Of a stretch of 53,537 nt of DNA, positions 37,501 through 47,456 are shown in pieces. How positions within the stretch are numbered: position 1 is the stretch's first letter; each line of letters begins with the position of its first letter. Source of the DNA: Bacteroidia bacterium (GTDB lineage: Bacteria; Bacteroidota; Bacteroidia; Bacteroidales; VadinHA17); NCBI GenBank assembly GCA_026391475.1, contig JAPLED010000059.1, forward strand, positions 1 to 53,537. The letters run 5' to 3'. The translations under genes and the position numbers were made by a program. Under the pieces are notes generated by a model. That model had not been told where the DNA came from, ran no database searches, and saw only the letters and a program-made list of their open reading frames with translations.

Positions 37501-40398
37501 TTACCTCATACATAATGTTTTATAGGGACAGAAAGAACATTTGCTCCTTATTTCGCTTGTCATTAAAAAGGGTTCATCATTGCTGAAGATTGTATTAATA
37601 ACTCCCTTAAGACCATTCATAAATTCTTCTCTGACTAATCTGTAATCATCAATTACTAACTCACTTTTGCTATCTGTTTTCAGTCGGAGTTTATCTGTAT
37701 GCAAGCCTCCCGTCAATTTCTTTATCATATATACTGAAGGTCGCACAACACTTTCAGGTTTATTTGCCAGATATGCCTCGCAATAAAGCAAGGTTTGAAG
37801 CCATCCGTCAGGATCCTTCTTTCTGTCGTCGGCAAACAGGTCACCGGGTGAATTAATCATCTCAGCGACTGTCCCGGTCTTATAATCAACAATCCTGGTC
37901 ACACCGTTAACGACATCAATCCGGTCAACCTTACCTCCTGTGAGAATTTCAATCTGAGATCCATTTGAATATGCAGACATTATGAAGCTAAAAGAGTCTT
38001 CAAGATTGAGAATGATAAGGGGTGCGAGTGTTTTATCAGTATGGAGTATCCTGATCAGGTATGTCATCAATACATCTCTGACTATCAGTTCGTTTCCACT
38101 AATCAAGCCATCCCTGCCATCTTTGAATTTTTCATTAATTGCTTCATTAATGACTCTCGCAAGAAGCTGCTTGTTTCTGATGATAGAATTGAGCATTTCT
38201 CCGGTAAGAACCTGGCCTATGTAATCCTGGTAGATGCTCTTCATTATTTCATGTAAAATATTTCCAAGCATAGCGGGATCAATATCTGTGGAGACCTTTT
38301 CCGGTTCTTTCAAACGGTTTACATAACGGTAATAGAACTTCATCCTGCAATTCAGCCATGTATTTATGGCTGAAGGAGACAATATCCTGCCTTTGCTCTT
38401 ATCAAGAAACTGAGAGTTTAATTGCAGTATATGTTCTGCTGTTCTTTCAATTTTTTCTCCTATTGAACCGCGTGTTCTTATCTCAAAGTTCAGGTCCATG
38501 AAATCGGGCTTCATTGCCGTTTCATATTTCATCTGAATAAGAAACCTGCTCATCTCTCCACTTCTTAAACCCTCGGAGTTGGAATTATATGTAAAGGTTA
38601 CATTTTCCGCTCTTTGAAGAAGCCTGTAAAAGTGGTAAGCATATATTGACTCCTGGTGGTTGATAGATGGAAGACCGAAGGCTTCCCGCAGACTAAACGG
38701 GATGAATGATGAAGCTGCAGAAACAGCAGGTAAAACACCCTCATTAACTGACAGAATAATCAGATTCTTAAAATCCAGTGCCCGCGTTTCAAGAATACCC
38801 ATGATCTGAATACCAGACAAAGGTTCTCCTGAAAACGGAACAGATTGAATTCTTAACATCTTATCAAGAATTCTTATGTAGGTATCTGCAGTAAAACTGA
38901 CATCAGTACTATTAACAATGGTCTCCAGCCTGTTTATTGACAGAACTACCCTGTAAATAAACTCATTCCTTATATTCCGCTGAACAGGGTTTTTATCGGA
39001 ACCATCCGGGTCTTTTTCATTATTAAGCGCAATAAGAGAAAGGATATCTTTAAAATATTCAGATAGTAAAGCAGGCGTTAGCGGTTTTTTAAAGACCCTT
39101 ACAAGGTTTCCCGATCGGGCAAAACGATCAGAGGGCACCCAGATAAGATTAGTTTTTGTTATTTCATTGATTATCTGATTATCTGACTCGCTCATTAACC
39201 CTGACAATAACATATGTTTAAGGATACTTATCACTTCCCTGAAACTGAAACGGACTACTCCATTCGTGGTAGTTGCAGTTCTCTGAAGATCCATCAGATG
39301 CTTTACGAGGGTATAAACAAGGGTCTGTCTGAGAGGATGACCCATTGTAATATTTATATCACCGATATTTTCCGGAAGGCTGGTCAGAACGGGCATCAAC
39401 AGGTTCTCGTCAGCAAGAACAACTGCTGTATGATGGGCATTACCTGCTGTCAGATCAGGCAATTCTTCAATTAATTGTGAAATAAGTTTTACCTGGGCAA
39501 CATCAGAGGAAGTATCAATAACACGGCGCCGTACATTCGTGACTCCTGCTGAAATCATTGTATCATAACTCCAGTCAGATGGCATATCATTACCGAAGAT
39601 TTTCAGGTTATCCCGTAAGAAAAAACCTGCAGAGTTCAATTTTTCTTCTTTAATGTAGGAATTATCATAGTCCCAGTAAAAGCGGGCTTTGCCTGCTTTT
39701 TTAAACCTGTTCATAACCACTTTCTCACATTCATTCAACGCATTGAATCCAATAAAATGAACCATATCCCAGCGGGTTCCGGATGTAAAATCTTTTTCAG
39801 AGTTTTCAGCCAGTTCCCTGAGTATCATGCCTTCATATGCCAGGTTTTGTTCTTTCAAAGAGCTTCTGAAGCCGGAATACAAATCATTAAGAACCGACCA
39901 GATACTTAAAAATCCGGATTTTTCAATGGTTGGCTTCTCGGGATTAAAATTTACCCAGAACCTTTTAATGATTTCAACCTGCGTTTCGGTCAGACCTCCA
40001 AACTGCTGATCGATAATTTTGATATCCTGAACATTACGAAACAACAATGATGCATCCACAAGATATTTGTCAACATCATCAAAATCATTAAGAAGCATAT
40101 CACCCCAGAAATAAAACTCATCAAAACTTTCGGGTAATTTCTTCAACTTCCGGTAAACTTTATAGAGCTCAAAAAGAAGTATTTCGTTGCCGGCAGTCTG
40201 AAGAGAGGAATATGATCTGAATAGTTCATTAATTGTGAAAATTGATGGTACCCATACCGGTTTTTCAATCCTGGCAGCCAGATATTTAAGGAAATAAAGT
40301 CCGGCCCGCCGGTTTGGAAAAACAAGACAATGACGGTTTAATTGATTACCATATTCAGAATAAAGAGATTTTGCTATGCTTTCGAGGAAATACTCCAT
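37501..40398 (-). CDS. AddB-like PD-(D/E)XK nuclease subunit
   Basis: A 965-residue protein that should pair with the AddA-like helicase-nuclease to process double-strand ends for recombination. The C-terminal nuclease has GGKVDRIDVVNGVTRIVDYKTG (the Asp and Lys of the PD-(D/E)XK site). A likely Fe-S cluster is formed by a cysteine in NTWLNCRMKFYYRY and the C-terminal CSFCPYKTLC (CxxCx5C), as in AddB. The N-terminus (LVFPNRRAGLYFL) has no P-loop lysine, so this subunit probably does not hydrolyse ATP. It is separated from the addA-like gene only by yhcC. Confidence 0.85.
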   Translation of the reverse strand: MEYFLESIAKSLYSEYGNQLNRHCLVFPNRRAGLYFLKYLAARIEKPVWVPSIFTINELFRSYSSLQTAGNEILLFELYKVYRKLKKLPESFDEFYFWGDMLLNDFDDVDKYLVDASLLFRNVQDIKIIDQQFGGLTETQVEIIKRFWVNFNPEKPTIEKSGFLSIWSVLNDLYSGFRSSLKEQNLAYEGMILRELAENSEKDFTSGTRWDMVHFIGFNALNECEKVVMNRFKKAGKARFYWDYDNSYIKEEKLNSAGFFLRDNLKIFGNDMPSDWSYDTMISAGVTNVRRRVIDTSSDVAQVKLISQLIEELPDLTAGNAHHTAVVLADENLLMPVLTSLPENIGDINITMGHPLRQTLVYTLVKHLMDLQRTATTTNGVVRFSFREVISILKHMLLSGLMSESDNQIINEITKTNLIWVPSDRFARSGNLVRVFKKPLTPALLSEYFKDILSLIALNNEKDPDGSDKNPVQRNIRNEFIYRVVLSINRLETIVNSTDVSFTADTYIRILDKMLRIQSVPFSGEPLSGIQIMGILETRALDFKNLIILSVNEGVLPAVSAASSFIPFSLREAFGLPSINHQESIYAYHFYRLLQRAENVTFTYNSNSEGLRSGEMSRFLIQMKYETAMKPDFMDLNFEIRTRGSIGEKIERTAEHILQLNSQFLDKSKGRILSPSAINTWLNCRMKFYYRYVNRLKEPEKVSTDIDPAMLGNILHEIMKSIYQDYIGQVLTGEMLNSIIRNKQLLARVINEAINEKFKDGRDGLISGNELIVRDVLMTYLIRILHTDKTLAPLIILNLEDSFSFIMSAYSNGSQIEILTGGKVDRIDVVNGVTRIVDYKTGTVAEMINSPGDLFADDRKKDPDGWLQTLLYCEAYLANKPESVVRPSVYMIKKLTGGLHTDKLRLKTDSKSELVIDDYRLVREEFMNGLKGVINTIFSNDEPFLMTSEIRSKCSFCPYKTLCMR

Positions 40399-40413
40399 AT
40401 CGAATGTTGATTG

Positions 40414-40456
40414 ACGAATTACGAATTACGAATTATTAATTTCTAATTACTAATTT
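40414..40456. repeat. Heptamer tandem array C (ACGAATT then CTAATTW units)
   Basis: ACGAATT three times (40414-40434), a slipped unit ATTAATTT, then CTAATTA and CTAATTT. It fills much of the short gap between yhcC and the addB-like gene and covers the yhcC stop codon, so the last residues of YhcC (EISN) come from it. On the minus strand the unit rotates to CGTAATT. Confidence 0.85.
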
Positions 40457-41420
40457 CTACATACTTCTTCCCCTGCCAGGTATCAAGTTCTTCGAGGCGC
40501 TTTTCGATAAGATTAACAATCTGGTCGGTGCGTTTTTTGCCCCATCCCTCCCCTGTCAGAAAGCGTGGAGGTGCTTCACCTGTGAAGCGCTCAACGACAA
40601 ATGCAGGATTTAGTCTTTCCAGAAAACTGATAAAGAAATCGAGATACTCCTCCCATGTAAAGAGTTCAAAATCATCAGGATTATTCTGAAACTCCTTTTC
40701 CATTGTAGTTCCTTTAATTACCTGAAGCTGATGAAATTTCACGGTTGTCAGAGGCAGCCCGGAGATAACAGAAGCCTGGTTAAGCATCTCTTCTCTTGTT
40801 TCTCCGGGCAGTCCGAAAATGAAATGAGCGCCTGTGTTTATTCCAAGTGAAGCAGTTCTTTCTACAGCCCTGACTGCATCTTCAAATGAATGTCCGCGGT
40901 TGATCCTCTCCAGTGTTTTGTTGTAACACGACTCAATTCCATATTCAACAGCAAGATAACATCGCTGAGAAAGATCCTTTAAATATGCGAGTTTTTCTTC
41001 ATCAATACAATCAGGTCTTGTGCCGATAATAAGACCAACCACACCCGGATAACTCAATGCCTCTTCATAGCGCTTTTTTAATGTCTCCAATGGAGCATAT
41101 GTGTTCGAGTATGCCTGAAAATATGCGAGGTAAGAGACAGCCTCACTGTATCTCCATTTGTGAAATTCAATCCCTTCCTTTATCTGTTGAGATACTGATT
41201 TTGATGGGAGACAATATGAAGGATTAAAAGCATCGTTGTTACAATAAGTGCAGCCACCGGATCCTTTTGTTCCATCGCGGTTGGGACATGTAAATCCGGC
41301 ATCAATTGAAACCTTCTGAACCCTTGCGCCATAGATTCTCCTGAAATAATTGGAATAGGCGTTGAATCTGCGTTCATGACCCCATTGGTACACTTTTTTT
41401 TCTATTTGAATTGTTGTCAT
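40443..41420 (-). CDS. yhcC: TIGR01212-type radical SAM protein YhcC
   Basis: A 325-residue radical SAM protein. The N-terminus has FTCPNRDGTKGSGGCTYCNN, the family's cluster-binding cysteine arrangement; further features are GTRPDCIDEEKL, LAVEYGIESCYNKTLERINRGH and GAHFIFGLPGETREEM. The protein belongs to the YhcC/Elp3-like group; its substrate is not established. It sits exactly between the addA-like and addB-like genes: its ATG follows the addA TAA with no gap. Confidence 0.9.
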   Translation of the reverse strand: MTTIQIEKKVYQWGHERRFNAYSNYFRRIYGARVQKVSIDAGFTCPNRDGTKGSGGCTYCNNDAFNPSYCLPSKSVSQQIKEGIEFHKWRYSEAVSYLAYFQAYSNTYAPLETLKKRYEEALSYPGVVGLIIGTRPDCIDEEKLAYLKDLSQRCYLAVEYGIESCYNKTLERINRGHSFEDAVRAVERTASLGINTGAHFIFGLPGETREEMLNQASVISGLPLTTVKFHQLQVIKGTTMEKEFQNNPDDFELFTWEEYLDFFISFLERLNPAFVVERFTGEAPPRFLTGEGWGKKRTDQIVNLIEKRLEELDTWQGKKYVEISN

Positions 41421-44400
41421 TTAAGCAGATACAATTTTATTTTTATCAACATACCATATAAAAGCTTCAATATTGCTATATCCCATATCGATAAGTAAGC
41501 GGCGATACTGATCAACCTGTTCAGCATAATGAGGATTTTCCTCCCCGAACTTAAAATCAATAATTATTGTTTTTCCATCTTTAAATATAACCCGGTCGGG
41601 ACGGCGTGTATTACCTGATTGTAACAATATTCCGGCTTCTGTCATTACATTGTTTCCTGACATAAACCAACCTGCAACCTGAGGTGAGCTGATGAGGGAG
41701 TTAACTCTTTTTTCAATGTCGGCCGATTCTTCTTCAGGTAATTTACCTTCAAGAACGAGTTTCCTGACAGCAAATGAAATATCGGAAGGTGTATTAATAC
41801 CTTCAAAAACTTCGTGCATCAGTTTTCCATAGTTGATCTTTTTCCGTAACTCAATCTTATCTGATGAAAAATAATTCTCACCATGAAGTTTCAGTTTTAG
41901 TGATTCCATCTCGCGACTGACGTGATATGTTGAAGAGGTAAGATTCATATTATCAGTTGGTTTCCTTATATTTTCAGGCATTTCCCCATATTCGAACACC
42001 CGTTTTTCGCAGCTGTAAAAACTATTCAGAATATAATTTGACGATCCCGGAACGCTGGTATTCAGCGTAATGGCATTCTTAAGTACCCCCGCAATTGTAC
42101 TATTTGACATTGGATTATCAACCGAAAATCCATAAATGGCATCTTTTGCCCTTGTAAGTGCAACATACAACAGGTTAATATTATCGAGGTAAACCGAATA
42201 TTTTTCTTCCTTGTAATAATCAGCGAAAATTGTTTTGGATAATTCCTTGTTATATTTTACAGGAACAATACCAAGTTCATTAAAAGGAGGGATTATTGGT
42301 TTAACCCATAGAATTGGTGACTTAGAAGATATATGATCGAGATTCCATGAGAGAAAGGGTAAAATAACCACTTTGAATTCGAGTCCTTTCGACTTATGGA
42401 TGGTCAGAATTCTCATAGCATCCTGATTCCCTGGCAATACAACTGATTTCTTTTTACCTGATGCCTCCCACCAGTCGAGGAATGATTGAATATCAGCATT
42501 TTTATTCCCGGTAAAACTCACAATATAATCCTGAAAAGTGTTCAGGTATGCCACATTCCAGGAATATTCTCCAATTCCGAAGAATCTTATGATGCTTTCA
42601 GTAGCTTCAAACAGGGGCATTTGTCTGACTATATCAAGAAAACTTTCGTATCCCTCAGGAAAGTAAACCCTTGATCCTTCGATAAGTTTATCACTGATCA
42701 GTGGCACCTTATCAGCTTCTTCATCTCCTCTTGCCAGCAGAAAGAACCGTAGCATCAGGGCTCTGCTTATCATATCTGCCGGATCATTAACCACAGAGAT
42801 CACTGCGATGATGAAGTTAATTACAGGAGAGTTTGAAAGTAATAAGGAATCGTTTGATACTACATTAAAATTATAGGTATTTTTTTCCCTACACTGACAG
42901 TTATTATTATAGTCAATCAACGTTTTCAGAACCAGTGCCCCCTCCTTTCCTTCCCTCACAATAATACCAATATCCGAAGCATTATAACCATTGTCCTGGA
43001 AAGATTCTATGACACCAGGAAGCCGCTCAAGAACTATCTCCTGCCACTTTCGCTCCTTCTCATTTTCTATAAACTCCAACCTTACATAGCCTCCTGCTTT
43101 TTTACCGGGATCGACCTGTACAGCTTCAGAATAGAGTTTTTCGAAGTTCACCGGAAGTGTATCACTTGCAAGTGCTTCATCAACCTGCCCGGGAATAATT
43201 GAAAAGAGTGTGTTATTAAATCTGATAATATTTGAACGGCTTCTCCAGTTTGTTGTTAATGGCTTACTTATAAACCTGTCGTTATCAACCATTTTGGCGA
43301 GTTCTAAACCAAGTATCTGCCAGTCGCTGTTCCTCCACCGGTAAATTGATTGTTTTACATCACCAACAACAAGGTTATCAAAACCCTCTGCCATGCTGTT
43401 TTCGATCAATGGTCTGAAATTATTCCATTGTATGATTGATGTATCCTGAAACTCATCAATCATGAAATTTTCGTACCTGTTGCCCACCTTTTCGTAAATA
43501 AAAGGAGACTGATCCTCTTTAATAATAAGGTTAAGCAGTTCACCTGCATCGGATAGGAGAAAACTGTTTTCGGAAGTAGTTATAAGATGAACGTTGTGCA
43601 AGACATCTGATAAGATCCCAAGGGCATAAATATTTGAGAGAACAGCCTCTGCACTTTTGTATTCAACTATATTGTCATCATAATAATTAATTGAAACTCT
43701 GAGGGTTTTATCGAGACCACCGTCAATTGCAGCCTGAAGTTGTGGTGTTATGTTTCCTGTCGACCACCGGGGAGGGTCTTTAACTATCTCACGGACGTAA
43801 CTGTTCGGCTCCTTTACTGTTCCTGAAGCAATAGACCTTATGAATCCGGGAACTCCTTGCCCCTTCCGGTAAAACATATCATCGGACAATTCAAATTTTG
43901 AAAATATCTCATCAGCTATCTTCCCATAATCATGCAACTGTTTCTCAAATGAAGAAGATATTGATTTGATCTTTTCAATATATTCAAGAAGAAAATTTTT
44001 GTTTACAAGTTTTAATCGCTCATCAGTAGATAGAATTTTAAATTTTTCTTTAAAAAGCTCTTCTCCAAGCTTAATAATTCCATCTTTCAGATTCCAGCTC
44101 TTCTCATCGTCGATATTCGACATTGCATAAGAAGTCAGCCATGATTTAAGCTGAATGTCATTTGCTGCAGAGGCAATCATTTCATCAACAGCAGAAGAAA
44201 GAATTGTACTATGATCGAGTTCAATATTAAATCCGGAATGAAGTCCTACCTCCCTGACAAAAGCACGAAGTATCTTTTGGAAAAAACTATCAATTGTAGA
44301 GACAGAAAACCTCGAAAAATCGTGAAGGATGGAATTAAGAATATCTTTAGCTTCGTTCCTGATCCACTCTTCCGTTTTTTTTATCTCATTAATTAGTTCC

Positions 44401-44618
44401 TGCAAATATTCTGAAGGCTCTCCTACTGCCAGCTTATTGAGATTTTCAAGAATTCTTGATTTCATCTCAGCCGTGGCTTTATTAGTAAAAGTTACAGCAA
44501 GTATCTTTCTGTAGTTATATCTCGATTTAAACAGGCTGATAAGATAAATACCTGTCAGTTTATAGGTTTTACCCGAACCTGCTGAAGCGCTGTATATGGT
44601 CAAAGTGCCTTGGCTCAT
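41421..44618 (-). CDS. AddA-like UvrD-family helicase-nuclease
   Basis: A 1065-residue ATP-dependent 3'-5' helicase with a C-terminal nuclease. Motif I is SAGSGKT at 12-18, followed by VTFTNKATAEMK, the DEFQDTS helicase motif II, VVGDVKQSIYRWR, TNWRS, TIHKSKGLEF and NLLYVALTRAKD. The nuclease has RPDRVIFKDGKTIIIDFKFGE near residue 1020. It should act with the AddB-like protein in double-strand break repair. It is the first gene of the addA-yhcC-addB unit and is divergent from mnmA. Confidence 0.9.
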   Translation of the reverse strand: MSQGTLTIYSASAGSGKTYKLTGIYLISLFKSRYNYRKILAVTFTNKATAEMKSRILENLNKLAVGEPSEYLQELINEIKKTEEWIRNEAKDILNSILHDFSRFSVSTIDSFFQKILRAFVREVGLHSGFNIELDHSTILSSAVDEMIASAANDIQLKSWLTSYAMSNIDDEKSWNLKDGIIKLGEELFKEKFKILSTDERLKLVNKNFLLEYIEKIKSISSSFEKQLHDYGKIADEIFSKFELSDDMFYRKGQGVPGFIRSIASGTVKEPNSYVREIVKDPPRWSTGNITPQLQAAIDGGLDKTLRVSINYYDDNIVEYKSAEAVLSNIYALGILSDVLHNVHLITTSENSFLLSDAGELLNLIIKEDQSPFIYEKVGNRYENFMIDEFQDTSIIQWNNFRPLIENSMAEGFDNLVVGDVKQSIYRWRNSDWQILGLELAKMVDNDRFISKPLTTNWRSRSNIIRFNNTLFSIIPGQVDEALASDTLPVNFEKLYSEAVQVDPGKKAGGYVRLEFIENEKERKWQEIVLERLPGVIESFQDNGYNASDIGIIVREGKEGALVLKTLIDYNNNCQCREKNTYNFNVVSNDSLLLSNSPVINFIIAVISVVNDPADMISRALMLRFFLLARGDEEADKVPLISDKLIEGSRVYFPEGYESFLDIVRQMPLFEATESIIRFFGIGEYSWNVAYLNTFQDYIVSFTGNKNADIQSFLDWWEASGKKKSVVLPGNQDAMRILTIHKSKGLEFKVVILPFLSWNLDHISSKSPILWVKPIIPPFNELGIVPVKYNKELSKTIFADYYKEEKYSVYLDNINLLYVALTRAKDAIYGFSVDNPMSNSTIAGVLKNAITLNTSVPGSSNYILNSFYSCEKRVFEYGEMPENIRKPTDNMNLTSSTYHVSREMESLKLKLHGENYFSSDKIELRKKINYGKLMHEVFEGINTPSDISFAVRKLVLEGKLPEEESADIEKRVNSLISSPQVAGWFMSGNNVMTEAGILLQSGNTRRPDRVIFKDGKTIIIDFKFGEENPHYAEQVDQYRRLLIDMGYSNIEAFIWYVDKNKIVSA

Positions 44619-44644
44619 AATGGGTTAAAGTTAGCATTTTTCCC

Positions 44645-44652
44645 TATCTTTG
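44645..44652 (+). promoter_or_regulatory. Candidate -7 element of mnmA, very close to its start
   Basis: TATCTTTG fits TAnnTTTG and ends 4 bases before the mnmA GTG. Transcription from it would begin at or next to the start codon. No TTTG is present at the expected -33 position, so the call is uncertain. Confidence 0.4.
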
Positions 44653-44656
44653 CGAA

Positions 44657-45856
44657 GTGAAAAAAAGAGTTGTAATAGGATTGTCGGGTGGTGTGGACTC
44701 GAGTGTTGCAGCATGGGTTCTGAAGGAACAGGGATATGATGTTGCCGGTCTGTTTATGAGAAACTGGCACGATACAACAGGGTTGCTTCAGAGCGACTGT
44801 CATTGGGAAGATGACCTGATGTTTGCGGAGATGGTTGCGAAGAAGCTTAGCATTCCTTTTCACCAGGTTGATCTGAGCGTACCTTACCGTCAGAGAGTCG
44901 TTGACTATATGTTTGCTGAATATGAAAAGGGACGTACTCCCAACCCGGATGTATTGTGCAATAGGGAAATAAAATTTGATTCATTTGCTGAAGAGGCTCG
45001 TATGCTGGGGGGTGATTTCGTGGCTACCGGCCACTACTGCAGAAAGGAAGAGATAAAATCAGGAGACAAAACCGTTTACAGGCTTCTTTCAGGAAAAGAT
45101 AATAACAAGGACCAGAGCTATTTCCTGTGTCAGGTCAGTCAGGAGCAACTTGCTACTGCGCTTTTCCCAATTGGTGATCTGACTAAACCTGAAGTACGCA
45201 AAATAGCTGACAAACTGGGACTTGCAACGGCCCAGCGAAAAGATTCCCAGGGGATCTGTTTTGTCGGAAAGGTGCATCTGCCGACTTTTCTGCAACAGAA
45301 ACTTGAAGCGAAAAAGGGAAATATAATAGAAATAGGAAATAAATTTGTATTTCCTGAAATAGCTGAAGGATTTCCTGATGGTAAAGTGCATGATGGGTTA
45401 TTGTCGTCAATAACTGAATCTTTTAAATATAATCCAACATCCGGAAAGGTTATTGGAATTCATAACGGAGCACATTTCTTTACCATTGGTCAAAGGAAAG
45501 GGATGAATGTGGGAGGGCACAAAGAGGCTCTGTTCGTGATAGGTATTGATGTTGAGAAGAATGTCGTTTATGTCGGTGAAGGTCAATCACATCCCGGACT
45601 GAATCGTAAAGGATTGTTTATAAGGAAAGACGAAACACACTGGATCAGAACAGATATAAAGATGGAAGAAGGGGAAAGTCGTGATTATATGGTCAGGATA
45701 AGATATCGTCAGCCGTTGCAGAAGGCACGGATATACTGCCGGGAGAAAGGAATGTATATTATATTCGATAAGCCACAGCGGGGTATTGCCCCGGGGCAGT
45801 TTGCAGCATGGTATGAAGTGGATGAGGTGATAGGATCGGGAGTGATTAACAGGTAG
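44657..45856 (+). CDS. mnmA: tRNA 2-thiouridine(34) synthase MnmA
   Basis: MnmA adds sulfur to U34 of Glu, Gln and Lys tRNAs using ATP. The PP-loop motif SGGVDSS is at 10-16. The two catalytic cysteines are Cys101 (DVLCNREIKF) and Cys201 (QGICFVGK); MRNWHDTTG and TGHYCRKEE are also typical. At 399 residues it is slightly longer than the E. coli enzyme. The start must be the GTG at 44657, since the protein begins right at the conserved KKRVVIGLSGG strand. Confidence 0.95.
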   Translation: MKKRVVIGLSGGVDSSVAAWVLKEQGYDVAGLFMRNWHDTTGLLQSDCHWEDDLMFAEMVAKKLSIPFHQVDLSVPYRQRVVDYMFAEYEKGRTPNPDVLCNREIKFDSFAEEARMLGGDFVATGHYCRKEEIKSGDKTVYRLLSGKDNNKDQSYFLCQVSQEQLATALFPIGDLTKPEVRKIADKLGLATAQRKDSQGICFVGKVHLPTFLQQKLEAKKGNIIEIGNKFVFPEIAEGFPDGKVHDGLLSSITESFKYNPTSGKVIGIHNGAHFFTIGQRKGMNVGGHKEALFVIGIDVEKNVVYVGEGQSHPGLNRKGLFIRKDETHWIRTDIKMEEGESRDYMVRIRYRQPLQKARIYCREKGMYIIFDKPQRGIAPGQFAAWYEVDEVIGSGVINR

Positions 45857-45872
45857 CCTGATGCCGGTAAAA

Positions 45873-47456
45873 CTATTTGAAAAGCAGGTTTACATTCGGA
45901 TCGGGAATTATCTCAACATTATTCATTGATGGCACCATGATTTTTGTAACTCTCTCTTTAACAATAACATTTACAATTTTCTCTCCTGAAGCATCTTTGA
46001 TCAACAGTTCCAGGTTGAATTCAAACAGGTGCTCCTGTTTCTGCTCGATGTACACATCTATCATTCCCTTTTTCTTTCCGTTCTCGTGCCATATCCTGAG
46101 TTCTGGTTGTCCTGCTGTATAGAGCCATTGTTGAAAGAATTTGCCAAGGTTCCTTCCACTGACCTCCTCCATAACATTCTTAAAATCTTCAGTGAGAGCA
46201 TTGGAATTATAAAAGCGTTCATAATATAATCGCAATCCTTTCATAAAAACCTCGTCTCCAAGATCATGTCTGAGCATATGCAGAACCCACGCTCCCTTTT
46301 GATAAGAATTTACACTTAGCAGATCCATCAGGTTTGTTATTGTAGTATCGATTACTGGTTTTGCATGTTTTTCATAGTATTTTAAAACCTTTGCCCGAGC
46401 TGATGTCATATCGGATTCAAGTCTGTCTTTTCCCTGTAACGATTCAAAATAGAGTGAAGTCATATATGTTGCAAAACCCTCACTCAACCATATATGATGC
46501 CAGTCAGTCTCTGTGATACAGTCACCAAACCATTGATGAGCTATCTCGTGGGCTATAAGTCCTTCTGCCCTGCCCAGGCCTGACACGGAGTTTTCGGAAT
46601 AAAAAATAGTACCCGCATTCTCAAGACCACCATAAATTGTTTTTGACTGAACATTTGCCAGTTTCTTGTAGGGATATTGTCCTATAATCCTGCTGTAATA
46701 TTCCAGCGGTCTGATTGCAACTGAATAATCGGAAAAGCCCTCTTTACGATTTTCAGGATAGACCCACGACCATACAGGTATATTATTTACATTTCCTGCT
46801 AATTGTACTGCAAATTCAGCAGCACCGAAAGTCATCACCTTGATTGCCAGAGGGACCGTTTCACTCCAATGAGTAAGTGTCATATTACCAACCAGATCAG
46901 ACTCCTCCACGAGTGTGCCACTTGCAATCACTTTGTACCTGTCGGGTGCTGTAATGATAAAATCGACGGAAGCCTTATCATAAGGATGATCGATACATGG
47001 GAGATAATTATGAGCTCTGTCTGGCCAGTGGTCGGCAAAAAAGGTACGGTTACCGAATTTGTTTTTCGAAATTATCAACCCATCAGCAGGAATCCCGTTG
47101 TACTCAATGACAAATTCCAGAGTATCATTCTGTTTGACAGGATTATCGAAAAAAACTAATAACCTCTCCTCTTCCTGTTCCCATTTAACATCTTTTGGAC
47201 CTGAGTGTACACTTGTTACACCCATCCCCTTTCCCTCTCTGTTTATTCCTGTCAGATCAAAAGAAATTGAATCAGCTTCATTAATGAATTTTATTTTAAT
47301 TAAAGCTCTTCCTTCAATTCTGTCAGTTGAATCATTAATTGTCAGAGCAAACTCATAATGAAGCACATCGGCATTGAAATTACGCGGGTATCCATCATGG
47401 GCTGAGACAAACGGTAATAAAATGAAAAGAAGATAAAAACAAAATACTTTTCTCAT
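45873..47456 (-). CDS. Exported M1-family aminopeptidase, short form
   Basis: A 527-residue zinc peptidase with a signal peptide (1-19). It carries the GxMEN-like motif GGLEN at 276-280 and HEIAHQWFG (His303, Glu304, His307) followed by Glu326 in WLSEGFATYM, the HExxH-x18-E zinc site. It lacks the large C-terminal helical domain of full-length M1 enzymes such as PepN; a short beta-rich domain follows instead. It overlaps the upstream permease gene by 4 bases, suggesting coupled translation and perhaps peptide scavenging. Confidence 0.92.
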   Translation of the reverse strand: MRKVFCFYLLFILLPFVSAHDGYPRNFNADVLHYEFALTINDSTDRIEGRALIKIKFINEADSISFDLTGINREGKGMGVTSVHSGPKDVKWEQEEERLLVFFDNPVKQNDTLEFVIEYNGIPADGLIISKNKFGNRTFFADHWPDRAHNYLPCIDHPYDKASVDFIITAPDRYKVIASGTLVEESDLVGNMTLTHWSETVPLAIKVMTFGAAEFAVQLAGNVNNIPVWSWVYPENRKEGFSDYSVAIRPLEYYSRIIGQYPYKKLANVQSKTIYGGLENAGTIFYSENSVSGLGRAEGLIAHEIAHQWFGDCITETDWHHIWLSEGFATYMTSLYFESLQGKDRLESDMTSARAKVLKYYEKHAKPVIDTTITNLMDLLSVNSYQKGAWVLHMLRHDLGDEVFMKGLRLYYERFYNSNALTEDFKNVMEEVSGRNLGKFFQQWLYTAGQPELRIWHENGKKKGMIDVYIEQKQEHLFEFNLELLIKDASGEKIVNVIVKERVTKIMVPSMNNVEIIPDPNVNLLFK

